Source of the DNA: Ridgeia piscesae
Taxonomy: Eukaryota; Annelida; Polychaeta; Sabellida; Siboglinidae
Length of the DNA: 64,000 nucleotides
Reading direction: 5' to 3'
Assembly: GCA_025642075.2 (NCBI GenBank)
Contig: JAODUO010001048.1
Coordinates: 38,501-102,500 of the forward strand
Position numbers and translations under genes: made by a program. The notes below the pieces were generated by a model. It saw nothing but the letters and a program-made list of their open reading frames with translations. It had not been told where the DNA came from and did not search any database. This document shows positions 1-11,346 of this stretch, in pieces; the first letter of the stretch is position 1; each line of letters begins with the position of its first letter.

Positions 1-27
1 ACACGAGTATATCGCAGCATATAGCTA

Positions 28-926
28 CCTCCACACATGGGCGTCCGGAGGGGGGGGGGCAAGGGGTGGCAGTTGCCCCCCTGAAAAATCAAAAATGTCA
101 AAAAATTACATGGAAAATACAAAATGAATAAAATAACACAAACATTTTTCAACAGTTCATTCAGTTAGAGCAGGTCATTACACTTGGAACAGGAATTGGA
201 GCCGTCGGGGTTCTCTTCCGAAATTGTCAATGACCCTGTTCATTAGCTCGGTCTTCTGGCTGTTCACTTTGTTGCGGTGGACACTTAGCATGCAGAGGCC
301 GGACAGACGTGTATCACTCATCGTTGATCTTAACCAGTTCTTCATCCTGCGCAGTGTGCTGAAGTACCTTTCCACTGTACATGATGTTGCAGGCAGAGTC
401 AGTGCGATGAGGATAGCCTTGCGCACAGCAGGGAACATTGTGGTCTGCTTCACCAGCTCGATCATACCCAGAGAGTTGTCATCCAGTGGCTTAATGCTTA
501 TACCACGTTAGAGCTTCTTCTACAAGGTTGTCAATGCCATACATTTCCCTGACAGATGAAACTATGTGCTTGAATTCATCTCTTTCTGTTTGCTGCATTT
601 CTCTCGGATGTAGTGCGAAAATGTGAAAATATGGCGTGTTGCTTTCCCCTAAAGCGACTTTCCAGAGACTGGATCAAGGAATCCATGTACGGGACATAGA
701 TGGTGCGGCGATAGTACTCCTCAATGGACCGTCCCACATTCGGCCGGTGGACCTGGCGTGCGCATCGCCGAGGCATAGTCAAGTGTAGGCTGTGCATGGT
801 TAAACTGGCCGTCTTTTTAGAAAACTGGCCGTGCAAAACACGGCTGCACGGCTCGCTGGCTAAACTTCTGATTCAGGATAACATTGCCCCCCTGCATTTT
901 TTTCTGCGGACGCCCATGCCTCCACA
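28..926 (-). mobile_element. hAT-superfamily DNA transposon, internally decayed, with TIRs and 8-bp TSD
   Basis: The element proper spans 36-918. It starts with CATGGGCGTCCG (36-47) and ends with its exact reverse complement (907-918). The 8-bp target duplication CCTCCACA lies at 28-35 and 919-926. An 8-bp duplication and ends starting in CA are typical of hAT elements. Between the ends, minus-strand reading gives pieces of a hAT transposase in more than one frame, so this copy is dead. G-rich and C-rich runs lie just inside the termini. The whole element is about 0.9 kb, far shorter than an autonomous hAT, so much of the transposase has been deleted. Confidence 0.88.
178..836 (-). pseudogene. 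hAT transposase remnant (ZMYM1-like, C-terminal dimerisation region)
   Basis: Read on the minus strand, 836-576 encodes the motif EEYYRRTIYVPYMDSLI and LESRF, typical of the region before the last insertion of ZMYM1-like hAT transposases. About 600-490 continues with EEALTWYKH. 510-178 then encodes the hATC dimerisation segment, including LPATSCTVERYFSTLRRMKN and LRSTMSDTRLSGLCML. The pieces lie in different frames, with a stop near 495, so a frameshift has broken the gene. The N-terminal zinc finger and catalytic parts are absent. It once encoded the transposase of the surrounding element and has no visible role in the host locus. Confidence 0.85.
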
Positions 927-1773
927 TGCACCCCGATTAAATCGGAGGTGCCTATTTGCTACCCCTCCGCATACAAATGCATGTAAACGCCTGATGTTAA
1001 TTTTGTAAAAAGTACATTCAATCTAACTGAATGTAATCGATTATAATCTAACTTAACCCTAAACCTAAAATGTTTGTAAATCGGAACAGCCATAAAAGGA
1101 CATTTGGACGTGGAGGGGTAGGAAATAGCCTTCGCCGATTAAACACCAGTGTTCCCCTCACGCAGATGCGACGATTGCCAGTTAAGTCTGTGAAGTAATG
1201 AACAATAAATATTTTATTCAAACGTTTGGTCAAGCATGCATTCTCGTGCACATCCTGCATGCTGCTTGTGGTCACAGAGACTTTATCTGCAAGGGCCAGT
1301 CTCCCGTGGATAGTATAAGATTATGCTTCTTCGTGACCAGACTGACCGACTTCCAGCCAAGCGTATATATAATATTACAGTGGCATAGTCATACGTCATA
1401 GCGCCATAATCCCTGTTCTGCCACACAGGGCAGGTTCGAATGTCTCTGAAGGGTATTTGATTCTGTTTCATATGGAAATAACTATAATATTTGTTTTCGT
1501 ATGTTTTATTTACTGATGTGACTGCATGTGACCCTTTTTGTAGTCATGTTATGCTTTGTACTTTTTTAGATCTATTAAGTCGTATGAATAAACTAGTTTA
1601 GCTAGACCTAGCAAGCTAGCTGTTTAACAAAACCACTGCATAGCCTAAACTAAACTGTGTCGTAACCAGGGGCATCGATCCGGTTTTAAAAGTGGTGGGG
1701 AGGGGAGACCAATTTATATATACATATATGTATGTATATAATATATATACATATATATTATAATATGTCATAT

Positions 1774-1776
<3 letters not shown>
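927..1776. other. Non-coding, nothing recognised
   Basis: AT-rich sequence with scattered stops in all frames. I see no domain, repeat family or RNA gene. Confidence 0.5.

Positions 1777-1832
<56 letters not shown>
1777..1832. repeat. (TA)n microsatellite
   Basis: Uninterrupted AT dinucleotides, with interrupted TA-rich sequence from about 1716. The Tyr/Ile-rich minus-strand ORF across it is a low-complexity artefact. Confidence 0.97.
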
Positions 1833-1834
<2 letters not shown>

Positions 1835-2074
1835 CCTGAAATACATATAACTTTTTTTAATATAAAACATAATTCATTGTTGGTCTGGTGTTAATTCTAA
1901 AATAAACAAAGGCCTTGATGTTATGCTATTTAAAATAGTTATCTTGGCAACATATATATTTGAAGAGGTGCCATGGCCCGCCCCAATCACTGAACATTTG
2001 GGGGAGTTGACTTTGGACCCAACACTGCTTGCCTGATTCATAGAGTGACACGATGTAAAAAAAGGTTACAGGGA

Positions 2075-3135
2075 TGCCTGTGTGAGACTTCCCAAACCCA
2101 CCTTTTGGCAAAGAAATTTATCATCACTCAAAATTACACAAGTGCAGGAATCCGTAGGCGATATAAGTATCCAACAGGGCGACCAGGCTGCAATCCAAGG
2201 GGTGACAGGGCAAAACAAATTAATAATCTATAATGTGTTGGTGGCTAATGCCTATTAATATATCAACATTATTAATATATCAACATAAGGGTGCAAAATG
2301 ATAAAGCCCGGCATGATGACTATTTACTGGACTAAGATCAAGTTGCGGGCTGCGGCCAACCAAGCAATATATCTAGCGATTTTCCATTAGGTAGTCGGAA
2401 GTTTATATCTGAACTCGTATCATTTTTATTAATTTTACTACTAGACCGATGCACAGTAGAGTTTATAAGAGAAGGGAGTGATCAGTCTCGCTATATATGC
2501 CTTTAAATTTGTTGTATGAACTAAAAACGTGTGAGGACATTTCCTATGCTGACCCCCTCAGGCTGAAAAGTAGGGGAACGCGTCCCCCTCGTCCCCCACC
2601 GATCGACGCCCATGCTGTGTAGAACTTCCCAATCCAACATTTTGGCAAAGAAATTTGTCATGACTCAAATGGGAATAAGTTACACGAAGTGCAGGAATCC
2701 GCCGCTTCTGTCGTAGGCGATAAGCATCAAGCAGGCGAGGGGTGAAAGTGCAACACAAATTTCATCATTTACTATGTGTTTGATGGCTAGAGCCCATGAA
2801 TAATATCAACACAATGTTGCAAACTGATAGAGCCCGGTAGCAGCGCAGCCCGGCATGATGATCATTTACTAAAGTAAGATCAAGTTGCGCGGTGTGGGTA
2901 GGTCCACCCAAGCAATTTATCTAGTTGATTTTCTAATGGGTGGTCAGAATTTCATATCGCGAGTTTATTGTCTAGCTGGTCATGTGTATAGCGGCTGTTA
3001 AGAGAGAGGAGTGGTGAGTCAGGCTATATGCAATTTTTCTGAGCTGAGAAGTGGGTGGGACAATTCCTATGCTGTGCCCCCACGCTGAAAAGTGGGGGAA
3101 CGCGTCCCCCCCCCGTCCCCCGCCGATCGACGCCC
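2075..3135. repeat. Diverged direct duplication of a ~0.5 kb non-coding segment
   Basis: About 2085-2610 and 2615-3135 are alignable direct copies. Both contain acttccca...ttttggcaaagaaattt, then gtgcaggaatcc, then a shared stretch around gatcaagttgcg. Both end in a GC-rich block with ggggaacgcgtcccc followed by gatcgacgcc (about 2573-2610 and 3095-3133). The copies differ by many substitutions and small indels, so the duplication is old. No coding capacity is visible. It is probably part of an unidentified mobile element. Confidence 0.75.
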
Positions 3136-3294
3136 GTGGTCGTAACGATAAAGGTGGTTTCGCCGTGGTCTTGCAAAACCGCTGGGCTAATTGTTATTTT
3201 CACGCAAGGGACCTACACATGCGGGCTCAAAAATTCTGAGGTTCCGGTGGTGTGTTGTGTAGATGCGAATTTGTTGCAAAAGTGTGCCAGCAAA

Positions 3295-3480
3295 TCATAC
3301 AAAATGGGCGGCGATTTTTTACTTTTTGACATAACCATGAAAACGACTACCTACAGGCGTCAAATTTCTCACACATTTCCTAACCAAAAAATTCACAATA
3401 CAAACGCGCAAATCTCGACGCATCTCTAAATCTTCGGCGATGGCTACACGCAGCTGTGCGAACACCATGCACATACATCG
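3295..3480. repeat. Fragment related to the 9.5-11.3 kb elements
   Basis: The segment containing ataaccatgaaaacgacta and tctcacacat resembles the interior of the element pair at 9532-11346 (for example ttaaccatgaaaacgatcc near 10648). No ends are visible. Confidence 0.5.
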
Positions 3481-4570
3481 CTATATAAATGAGCTTTGGA
3501 AAAATGCCTTTAGACAACGCGTGAATATTACATATTTTTTAATCGTTACTTACTGCATTCGCACTCGCGATCGAGAGCAGTAACGTTCTATTAAATAGTT
3601 TAAAATAATTACATAACACATTTTTTCATTTATTTGACCTAGAATTTGGGAATTAAATTCCGTCCGGATGGCATTTAAATTTGTCCTGGATTCATATTAT
3701 TAATATGTCGGTATCCTGACGGGTTGGACCAATGAAGAATTTTTGTGACAATCTTTCTTTTGGTTCATTAAAGCTATTCGTGCGGTTGCCTTGGTTTATT
3801 TTCGTTATAGAGTAATCTGATGATTAATTTCGCTTGAAAATAGTTTCTCGAGAAACACCCAACGAAATAAAGAATGGTCCCCTAAATTCAGAACATCCGG
3901 GACATTAAAGTGTTAATTCAGCCGTTGTGTTGTATCATCCAGGTAATGTGTTGTGCAAAAATAGTTTTATGCATGTCATATTTTAATTCAAGGCATATCA
4001 TGTAGCATAACTCAACGTAGAAGTGGTGATGGAAACGTATAATGTAGCAGTTTTTGTGATTTGATATATAACTAACCTAAACGTGTATTTTGTCGCTTTG
4101 GTCCTCGATCAGAATGGTCCAAAATGGCTGCGTCTCTCGTGCAAAAGTGGGTCAAATGAAATTACGGACCAACGGGCGTGCAGCACGTTTCATCTCGCAA
4201 CTGCCGTTACTATGGTGTATAGTATAGACGATGTACGATATAGACCTGTGTTAGTACGCTGCTAAACATATAAATTAACAGTTCCGTCCGCTGTACCAAG
4301 ATATAATATTTCCTTCCAGTGGCGCTGGCCTGGATATTTCTTTGTGTGAAACGCAGGCCAAGTAGAAATTAACGGTTATTCGATCTTGCTGCCATATTCA
4401 AGTTATTCACGAATTTCAAAACTCGATTTATATAAAAGTTAGTAGCACTGACTAATTTACCCTGTGAATTCAACTTTTATTAGTTCAATAAAGAGTTTAT
4501 TTGCAACTTATTAAGCCTAGATTACAAGAACTATTGTGTAAATAACAAACTGAAATGGTTTTGATAATTT
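3481..4570. other. Non-coding, nothing recognised
   Basis: AT-rich sequence with no ORF of note and no identifiable repeat. Confidence 0.5.
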
Positions 4571-7016
4571 GTGACCCAGCACAGCAAAATCAGGAATAAG
4601 TAGGAAAATCACTTTTTGAGTTAAAGGTACCGTGTGAAAGGTAAATTTATGGGCTTTCCAACGGTACCAAACACAAATGTCTAGCTGTATTGGTCGCCAA
4701 GTTATTGTTTTATAAAGAGAAGGTGTACCAAGTCATTTTCTGAAAACCGATTCTGAGAAAAACAGCTTTAAAGTTTAATGAAGTATTTTAATACATTTGC
4801 AACATAAAGACAGCTCATAGGAGCGTGAAATTTGGCACAGTTGTAGACCACCTCAATATGCACAGTTTGGTGAAATTTCACCTTTGCAGCTCTTATAGTT
4901 CCAGAGATATATCTTTAGAACATTCTGCAACAAATCGGAAATCGACAGTAAAATGTTCACAGAACCTAGCCATGTGTTCTGTCTGTTTGTGACACAGCAC
5001 GACACAATCACCGCTTCTTTTGTCATTTTTTGATGTGCCAATGGCAGCAGCCACTTCACGTGATGGGCAGACTGTTGCAGCAGTGGACTGGTGCGGCTTC
5101 GGATGTGTCGGCTTTGCTCTGGACAGTTGATGTCCGCAGAATTCATTGATCTTGTCAAACAAACACTATTGGTGGATGTTGAGGCCTGGGGGTGGTGGTT
5201 CTGTAGGTAGAGCAGCAGGTGGGTTGACTCCTCGCCTGTGCTGCAAATCGAACCGCTGTTTGTCATCGGATGGCTGCTTCCTGGCGAACACGACAGTGGG
5301 TTCTTCAGACGTAAACCTGACATAAAACAAACATAATAGTCTTAACTTCCCATACACAAAACATTTAATGCTGCAAAAAGTTTATGTAATGACTGTCCAT
5401 TATTTCAAACTGGAGACATATGGACAGTTGACCTTTAAATCAGATGACATATATATAGTGAGCCCAGCAGCTAGGTAAATAAGCAGGCTAACAGCATAAT
5501 TGACGAATACCTTGGATCATTTAGAGTCAGCTCTGAATCTTATAAACCTTCCATCCCATTCCTTAACTGCTCTAAATCGGAAAATCAAAATGTCTTCTTT
5601 CTTACCTGTTGCCAAAAATTACTCGCCTCCCCTAATAATAAAAAATATTCTACCTAATAAATGTGATCATTAATTTCATGAAGATCTACGTACGATAATA
5701 ACAAGCAGGTATAAATAAGTTAAAAACATAATTCTAAATGAATTACAGTACTAGTTATCCCTAGTATATTACCGTACTAGAACATTACCAGTCACATTGA
5801 TACTCTCACACTAACAGAAAAACCACGGGTTTATGTGAGTCGTGGCATGTCATTGTTAGAGAGCTCAATGTGACAATGAGTGAGGCTGAGCCTGCTATCA
5901 CAGCAAAAAAGTCAATAGAGCTAGTATAACTTACCCTCAGTCTGGCTGTTATCTCCTTTGCATTCGTTCGGGGTGTCAACAATTTCCCAATCCATGAATT
6001 GTTGACAGCAGGGTCCATCATCAAAACACCTGCAACCGCAGATGAATCCACGAATGTGTTCAAGTTCTTGGTCTAAATCTACGAGTACATTTTCAGCAGC
6101 GTTGGCGTTGCGATCCATCATCCACGATCGAAGCTGTCAATGTCAGCTGTCACTTGGTATTATTCTTCCTCGCCACTTTAGCACTCAGGGCCAAAACGAC
6201 ACTCCCTGCTTCACTGTTGTTGTCTGACACGTACGAATCCAGTAAACTCTCCATCGGATACGCGCCTAATAGTTGTGTCAAAGATTCGTTGTCAAACACT
6301 CCGCGCAGATTTTGCCATCGCGGCCATCACTGAGCGCTAGGTCGATCGATGTCTAAATCACGCTGCTGTGCAACATCCATGCTATTGTTGAGCCTATCAC
6401 TGCACGTGTTAAAACCTATGTAACTAACAACTAAAACTACGGCATTGACAACTTAATAGTAAATTAGAATTCGCAGATTTTATACAAAACGATGTCCGGT
6501 GCACCCGATGTCGAACGAAAACAAACATGGGTTCGCGTGGGTTTAAAGGTCAGCCGCCAATCAGCGGGGCGCATTATATCACGTGATTTCGCCAACGTGC
6601 TCTTGTTTACGTTTTAGCTTCGTTTTCAAGCATTTTAATTGGCTTTATACTGACATGTGACAAATTTCGCGCGTGGGAATACATCCCATAATAGTTCAGC
6701 TTCAAAACGATACCAATATGGCGGGGGTAGGCCGGACGTTAAGGCGGACACGATGCATCTGAACGAAGCACATTTTTCGTTCTTCGTGCTCACTGAGGTC
6801 GACATAGCTGTTCCAAATATCTCTTTTTAGCAATGTTATCACTCGTTTTATGATGTTACAACAGCATAATAGTAATCTACGATAACTACATTAACTAAAT
6901 TCACCTATATCTGAAAATCGACCTTTCCATCCAAAAATACCCATTCGCGCACTTTGAAGCTGATTTGCCAGCTTCGGCAATCCCGACTTATTCCTGATTT
7001 TGCTGTGCTGGGTCAC
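4571..7016 (-). mobile_element. DNA transposon with 31-bp perfect terminal inverted repeats
   Basis: The left end at 4571-4601 begins GTGACCCAGCACAGC and continues with AAAATCAGGAATAAGT. 6986-7016 is its exact reverse complement. ATTT directly precedes the left end (4567-4570) and directly follows the right end (7017-7020), which fits a 4-bp target duplication, though four bases can match by chance. The interior carries a spliced minus-strand ORF (see the next entry) and a GC-richer stretch near 6250-6650 that could be its promoter. The superfamily is not identified. The right end lies 78 bp upstream of the shared coding exon, so the insertion supplies intronic sequence close to its acceptor. 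Confidence 0.85.
4853..6121 (-). CDS. Two-exon ORF inside the 4571-7016 transposon, function unknown
   Basis: Minus strand. The ATG is at 6121. Exon 1 runs 6121-5935 and ends at the donor GAGG|GTAAGT. Exon 2 starts at 5316 after an acceptor with a T-rich tract ending in TTTTATGTCAG and runs to a stop at 4853. The junction is phase 1 and keeps the frame open, giving about 216 residues. Exon 1 contains a Cys-rich stretch, ICGCRCFDDGPCCQQF, after an acidic helix. This vaguely recalls the Cys-rich N-termini of some animal transposon proteins. Exon 2 is Ser/Thr/Gln-rich. No catalytic domain is visible, so the protein may be a transposase N-terminal remnant or an accessory protein. Confidence 0.4.
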
Positions 7017-7094
7017 ATTTGTATATTTTGATAATAATCACTGTATCCTAAGCTTAAATGAATGTCAAATGTTTAATTTTTTTTTTTATTTCAG

Positions 7095-8234
7095 GTAAAA
7101 CAAATTTCAACACAATATGCATTAAAGATGAAACCAGATCAAGAACGAGTACGGAACCTTCTCACTGACACAGTCACTCTGCTGTGCAAGAATGGCCTGC
7201 AGTATCAGACAGAACTGCGAGTACAGGGTGTGCTGGGGATTACCCTGGATAATAATGATGTGTTCATTGTTCACATCAATGAGAAGTTTGGTGATGCCAT
7301 TGGTGGAACGATAACGATACGCAATGATGAAGGCGATGCTGCTAAGACACTTCTCAGTGCTCGGTCTGACGGCAAAAAGTCGCATGATACAAATCGGGGT
7401 GATACCCCAATAGCTGTGAACACAAAAACTGGAGAGGTTGTACATAGTCATAGGCGACGCCGGAGATCACGTGAAAGTTCAGCATCACCTGCCTTGCCAA
7501 CCAATAGCAGCCAGCAACACATACTTCAACGACCAATCAAAAGACTCATGCCTTCGAGTAAAGAAGCCTCACCCGGTGGTATTAGAAATAGGACATCACA
7601 TCAAAATTCAAGTGGAAATGACTCGGTGGTACCAAATGATGATGAAGTTGTTGAAGTGAAAGTGAAAACAGAGGAAGACGATGTGATAGTTTTAGAACAA
7701 AAAGACAATCACAATGGAACTGAGATGGATGACGCTTCACAAAACATTCCACACAGAACTGACCATAGTGCAATGCAAGACTCATATCCAAACCTCTCTC
7801 TCAGTGAAATTCAGGGAAGTTACCAACCTTTCGGTGAGATCCTTGGTGTAACAGACAGTCCAACAAACTCTGGTGCAGATGGCACGGCACCACCTGCTGC
7901 AAAACGACGCGCGACAACTGGCAACACACAGGACACTTTCGGTGGCTCATCGGAGATGGGACAAACGCCTGAGGCTGGTGGTCCATTCATAACTGGTATC
8001 ATTCGAAATGAGACTATGTCTGGAGATGTTGCTCCACAGACCTCAACTGCTACCTCATGGGACCCGTCACAAATGCCTGACTTGGGTACTTTAACACCAC
8101 AAGACAGCCAGATGATCTTAGACAGTGCGCCAGGGTGCTCGTCATGGGACACATCGCAGCAATCACAAGTCTCTGCAGCAGCAACATCAACTCCTCACAC
8201 CCTACCAAATATGTCTGACCAATCATCTGAATCA
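7095..8234 (+). CDS. Shared 5' coding exon of the multi-isoform transcription-factor locus (ATG 7128, 369 codons to the donor)
   Basis: The exon follows a T-rich acceptor ending TTTCAG at 7094, has 33 nt of leader, then ATG at 7128. It ends at 8234 (Glu-Ser) before a consensus donor GTAAGT, exactly between codons. The N-terminus (residues 8-55) is compact and looks folded, with LLTDTVTLLCKNGLQYQTEL followed by GVLGITLDNNDVFIVHINEK. I believe similar N-termini occur in uncharacterised invertebrate zinc-finger proteins, but cannot verify this. A basic HRRRRRSRES patch lies near 108-117, an acidic stretch with the SUMO-type site V-K-T-E near 178-181, and a second basic patch AAKRRAT near 257-263. 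The rest is Ser/Thr/Gln-rich and probably disordered. There is no BTB domain or zinc finger here, so DNA binding must come from the downstream exons. At least one upstream non-coding exon is implied but not located. Confidence 0.85.
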
Positions 8235-8321
8235 GTAAGTGTACATTTCTTAACTTTATTTGTATGTCTCCATGTGCAGAGATTAGAACCGAAATGTTGC
8301 GTTACTTTTCTATGTAGTTAA
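8235..8321 (+). CDS. Possible intron-retention tail of the shared exon
   Basis: If the donor at 8235 is not used, the frame continues 28 codons (VSVHFLTLFV...) to a TAA at 8319-8321. This would give a truncated 397-residue protein with no DNA-binding end. An AATAAA lies at 9008-9013 and another at 11500-11505. The tail is hydrophobic and unlike the exon body, so it is more likely intron than a purposeful exon. Confidence 0.25.
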   Translation, partial: VSVHFLTLFVCLHVQRLEPKCCVTFLCS

Positions 8322-9531
8322 TTTCAGTACCTCGTCTTCCATTTTCCACCATGCAATGTAATGTTGGATTTTTTAAATATATGTTCTCAAATTTAATGAT
8401 TAACCCTTTTTTATTGTTTCTTTGATATGCATGATCAAATTTTTGCCAGTAAAACGTCCTGGTCCTAGGCAAATGTCTGAACACCATGCATTTTTTTGCT
8501 CCTCACAATTTTACCCGTTCACTGTAATTTTAACTGTCCAAAACGAACTACCTATCCAAATGATTGATCTCTAGATAAACATGCCTTGATATGAGAACAT
8601 TTTAGTTAATGTGTTTATTTTCTAGTATGTTAACTTATTTCATCACAGTGCTCCCTTTGAATGAACTGATTTCTGCACACGAAGTACATACTTTTTAATT
8701 GCCAGCCCAAGATGTTTTATTACACCATAAAATATGTGAAGCAGCATGTATTTTGAAGATGTAAGCATGTTAGTTGTTACTTTTATTTTATTATAAATTA
8801 TTTAATCATCTCATCCCTAGATCTATGTAATTTTTTGTGCTGCTTTTCTCCCATTGTCAGTTTATTAAAAAAAGTATTATTTTTATTAAATTAAACAAAA
8901 CTGTGTAACACAGTTCCTGGGCTGGCAAAGATTATGACTGCATTGTCAATTTTGACTAGTGAATGAACAGTTCTATAATGCCTGAACATGCAAGCTGTAT
9001 GCACATGAATAAACTGTAGTTCACATGTGGGTGTATTATCCACTAACTGTTATGAGAATTCATGCCCTAATACTGTTTTAATACATATATGTGGTGTTTA
9101 CAGCTTGCATGTCCAACCTCAGATTTATTTATTTAAAAATTAATGTGATCAATACACTGTTATTGTGCTGAATGTTTGCGGTGGGTTCAACAGTGAAATC
9201 CTCTCAATAATATGTTGACCAGGGACTTGTTTCATGAAGAAAGGAGCTCCTAACATTTGGGAGTTCCAAAGACTAAGATGCTCATTAGATCTTGGGGTAC
9301 TAATTTTTTCAAGAAAGAGCTCTCAGTAAATCAGTGCAGATGCTGTCATGTGTCGCTTTTAAATTGTTGTGTGGTTTTGCTCAGGATAAATTATCGCTCT
9401 CCAAACAATTATTTTCTGCCAGTGAATATCTTCAAATATAATTCATAAGCGTAATTGTAATATTGGCCATGTTCGTGTCAGTAATTTAGGTTGAATGAGC
9501 AACTTGATATCCGTGAAACAGGTCCCTGATT
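8322..9531 (+). other. Start of the large intron, nothing recognised
   Basis: AT-rich intronic sequence with an AATAAA at 9008-9013 and no convincing coding exon. Confidence 0.5.
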
Positions 9532-11346
9532 AAGGATGGGATGAATCTGGAATTTCACTTGAATCGAATATCGAATCAAATATTAAGGATGAGACGAATA
9601 TTTGACATGTATTCAAAATTTTGAATATTCAAATGTTTTCCCGATATTTGACTTTAAAAAATGTGCAGCTATATAAACGAATATTGCTCGAATATTTTTC
9701 TTCACATCCTCTGCCGCAAAATCGGCCACAGATGATCTTTTACTTTCTGACTTAACTATGAAAAATACTACAACCACCAAACTACTTGCAAATCTTATGT
9801 ATATACATTAACTGTAAAACTTGCCGGCAACACAGTGTCATCGCCGTTGGTGGCGGCTACTCGTAGCTTCCCATAATATCGGATTTGTGTCAAGGCGTCT
9901 TTTGTTAGCAGTGTCGGTTTAAGGTTAGGGTTTCAGATAACTTTATGATTAGTTAAAGTTACCTTAGGCTTAACTAGGGTTACGGTTACTTTTGGTTAGC
10001 ATAAAACTGAAATCTGTGAAGGTCATTTGTTTAGCAATGCTTGCGATAAATTACCGATGTTACGGTAAGCGCAGAGCTCCACGTAGTAGCCGTAGATCAT
10101 GTTGTGTTTTGTGCGAGTTTGTTTTCTTAATTTTATTCTTTACAGGAATGTAAATTATTTTATTTTGTAACTTAATGTGTGTGTATGTACATAGGATATG
10201 TGAGGATAAGTTTGGCTGCTGTAAGAAATGGTATTCATGGTTAGTTCAGAAAGTAAACAAAAGCAAAAAGGCCACAATGCCTTCACTCCGACACGGACTT
10301 GTGCCCATGGCCAAGGGACAACGCTGCATCCCAGCAAGACATCTTGATACCAATCAGTATTCTAATTTAACGTTAAACCACTGAATATTCGTATTTGATT
10401 CGATATTAGATTAGTTTTCATTCAAAATTTCGAGGATGTTCAATTCAAAAGAAATTCAAGATTATCCCATCCTTATCGAATATCCTTGACATTTTGAAAA
10501 CGAACCGAATATCGATTCGAATGCGAAAATTCAGTGGCTTCGAATTCTATTGGAAAATTTAACATTATCGAGATGTCTTTCCGGAACGCGACATAATCCT
10601 GTGGCCATGGGCAGAAGTCCGTGCCATTTTTTTTTAACTTTCTGACTTAACCATGAAAACGATCCTTACAGCCATCAAACTTCTCACATATATGATGTAC
10701 GTGTACCAGGCCTGATATATAAATGCATAAGGTTACAAAATAGAATCATTTTCTGTAAAGAATAAAATTAACAAAACAAACTCATGATCTGTGACGGCTA
10801 AGCGGAGCTCTGCGCTTAACGTAATATCGGTGATTTATTGCAGGCATCACTACATAAATGACCATCAAAAATTCTGGTTTTATGCCAACCGTAAAGTAAC
10901 CTTAACCGTAACTAACACTAAGCTAACTTTAACAACCTAAACTTGCCCTAAACCATAACCTGACACTGCTAACAAAACACCCCTCATATTTAGTGCTACG
11001 CGTAACCGTCACCAACGGCAATGACACCGAGTTGCTGGCGAGTTTTGCGCGAGTTTGTTTTGTGAGGTTTATTTGTTTCAGTAATGTCAGTGATTTTATT
11101 TTGTAGCCTAGTGTGTGTAATACCGTGTATATATAAGATATGTAAGGAGTAGTTTGGCGGTTGTATGTTGTGGTTTTTATAGTTACGTCAGAAAGTAAAA
11201 GATTGCCCAGAACCGATTTTGCGGCAGAGGACATGAAAATATTTGAGCAATATTCGTTTATATAGCTGCAAATTATCAAATCAAATCGTGGAATAAGGCT
11301 CGAATATCCACATTTTTGAATACCAATCGAATTTCGTCCCATCCTT
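9532..11346. mobile_element. Two related ~0.9 kb non-autonomous elements in inverted orientation
   Basis: Copy 1 (9532-10473, plus orientation) begins AAGGATGGG and ends CCCATCCTT. Copy 2 (about 10476-11346) is its diverged reverse complement and ends CCCATCCTTATA. Both contain matching blocks: gcagctatataaacgaatat, cctctgccgcaaaatcgg, an actttctgac block, and gcgcagagctcc. Much of the outer sequence is built of ATTCGAAT-like words. No transposase is encoded. The back-to-back arrangement could fold into a long hairpin in RNA within this intron. Confidence 0.7.

Noticed and set aside
1616..1870. Minus-strand ORF rich in Tyr and Ile
   Set aside because: It spans the TA microsatellite.
7128..8234. 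BTB/POZ domain in the shared exon
   Set aside because: I looked for it because of the lola-like layout. The N-terminal motif does not have the BTB core pattern and the folded part is too short.
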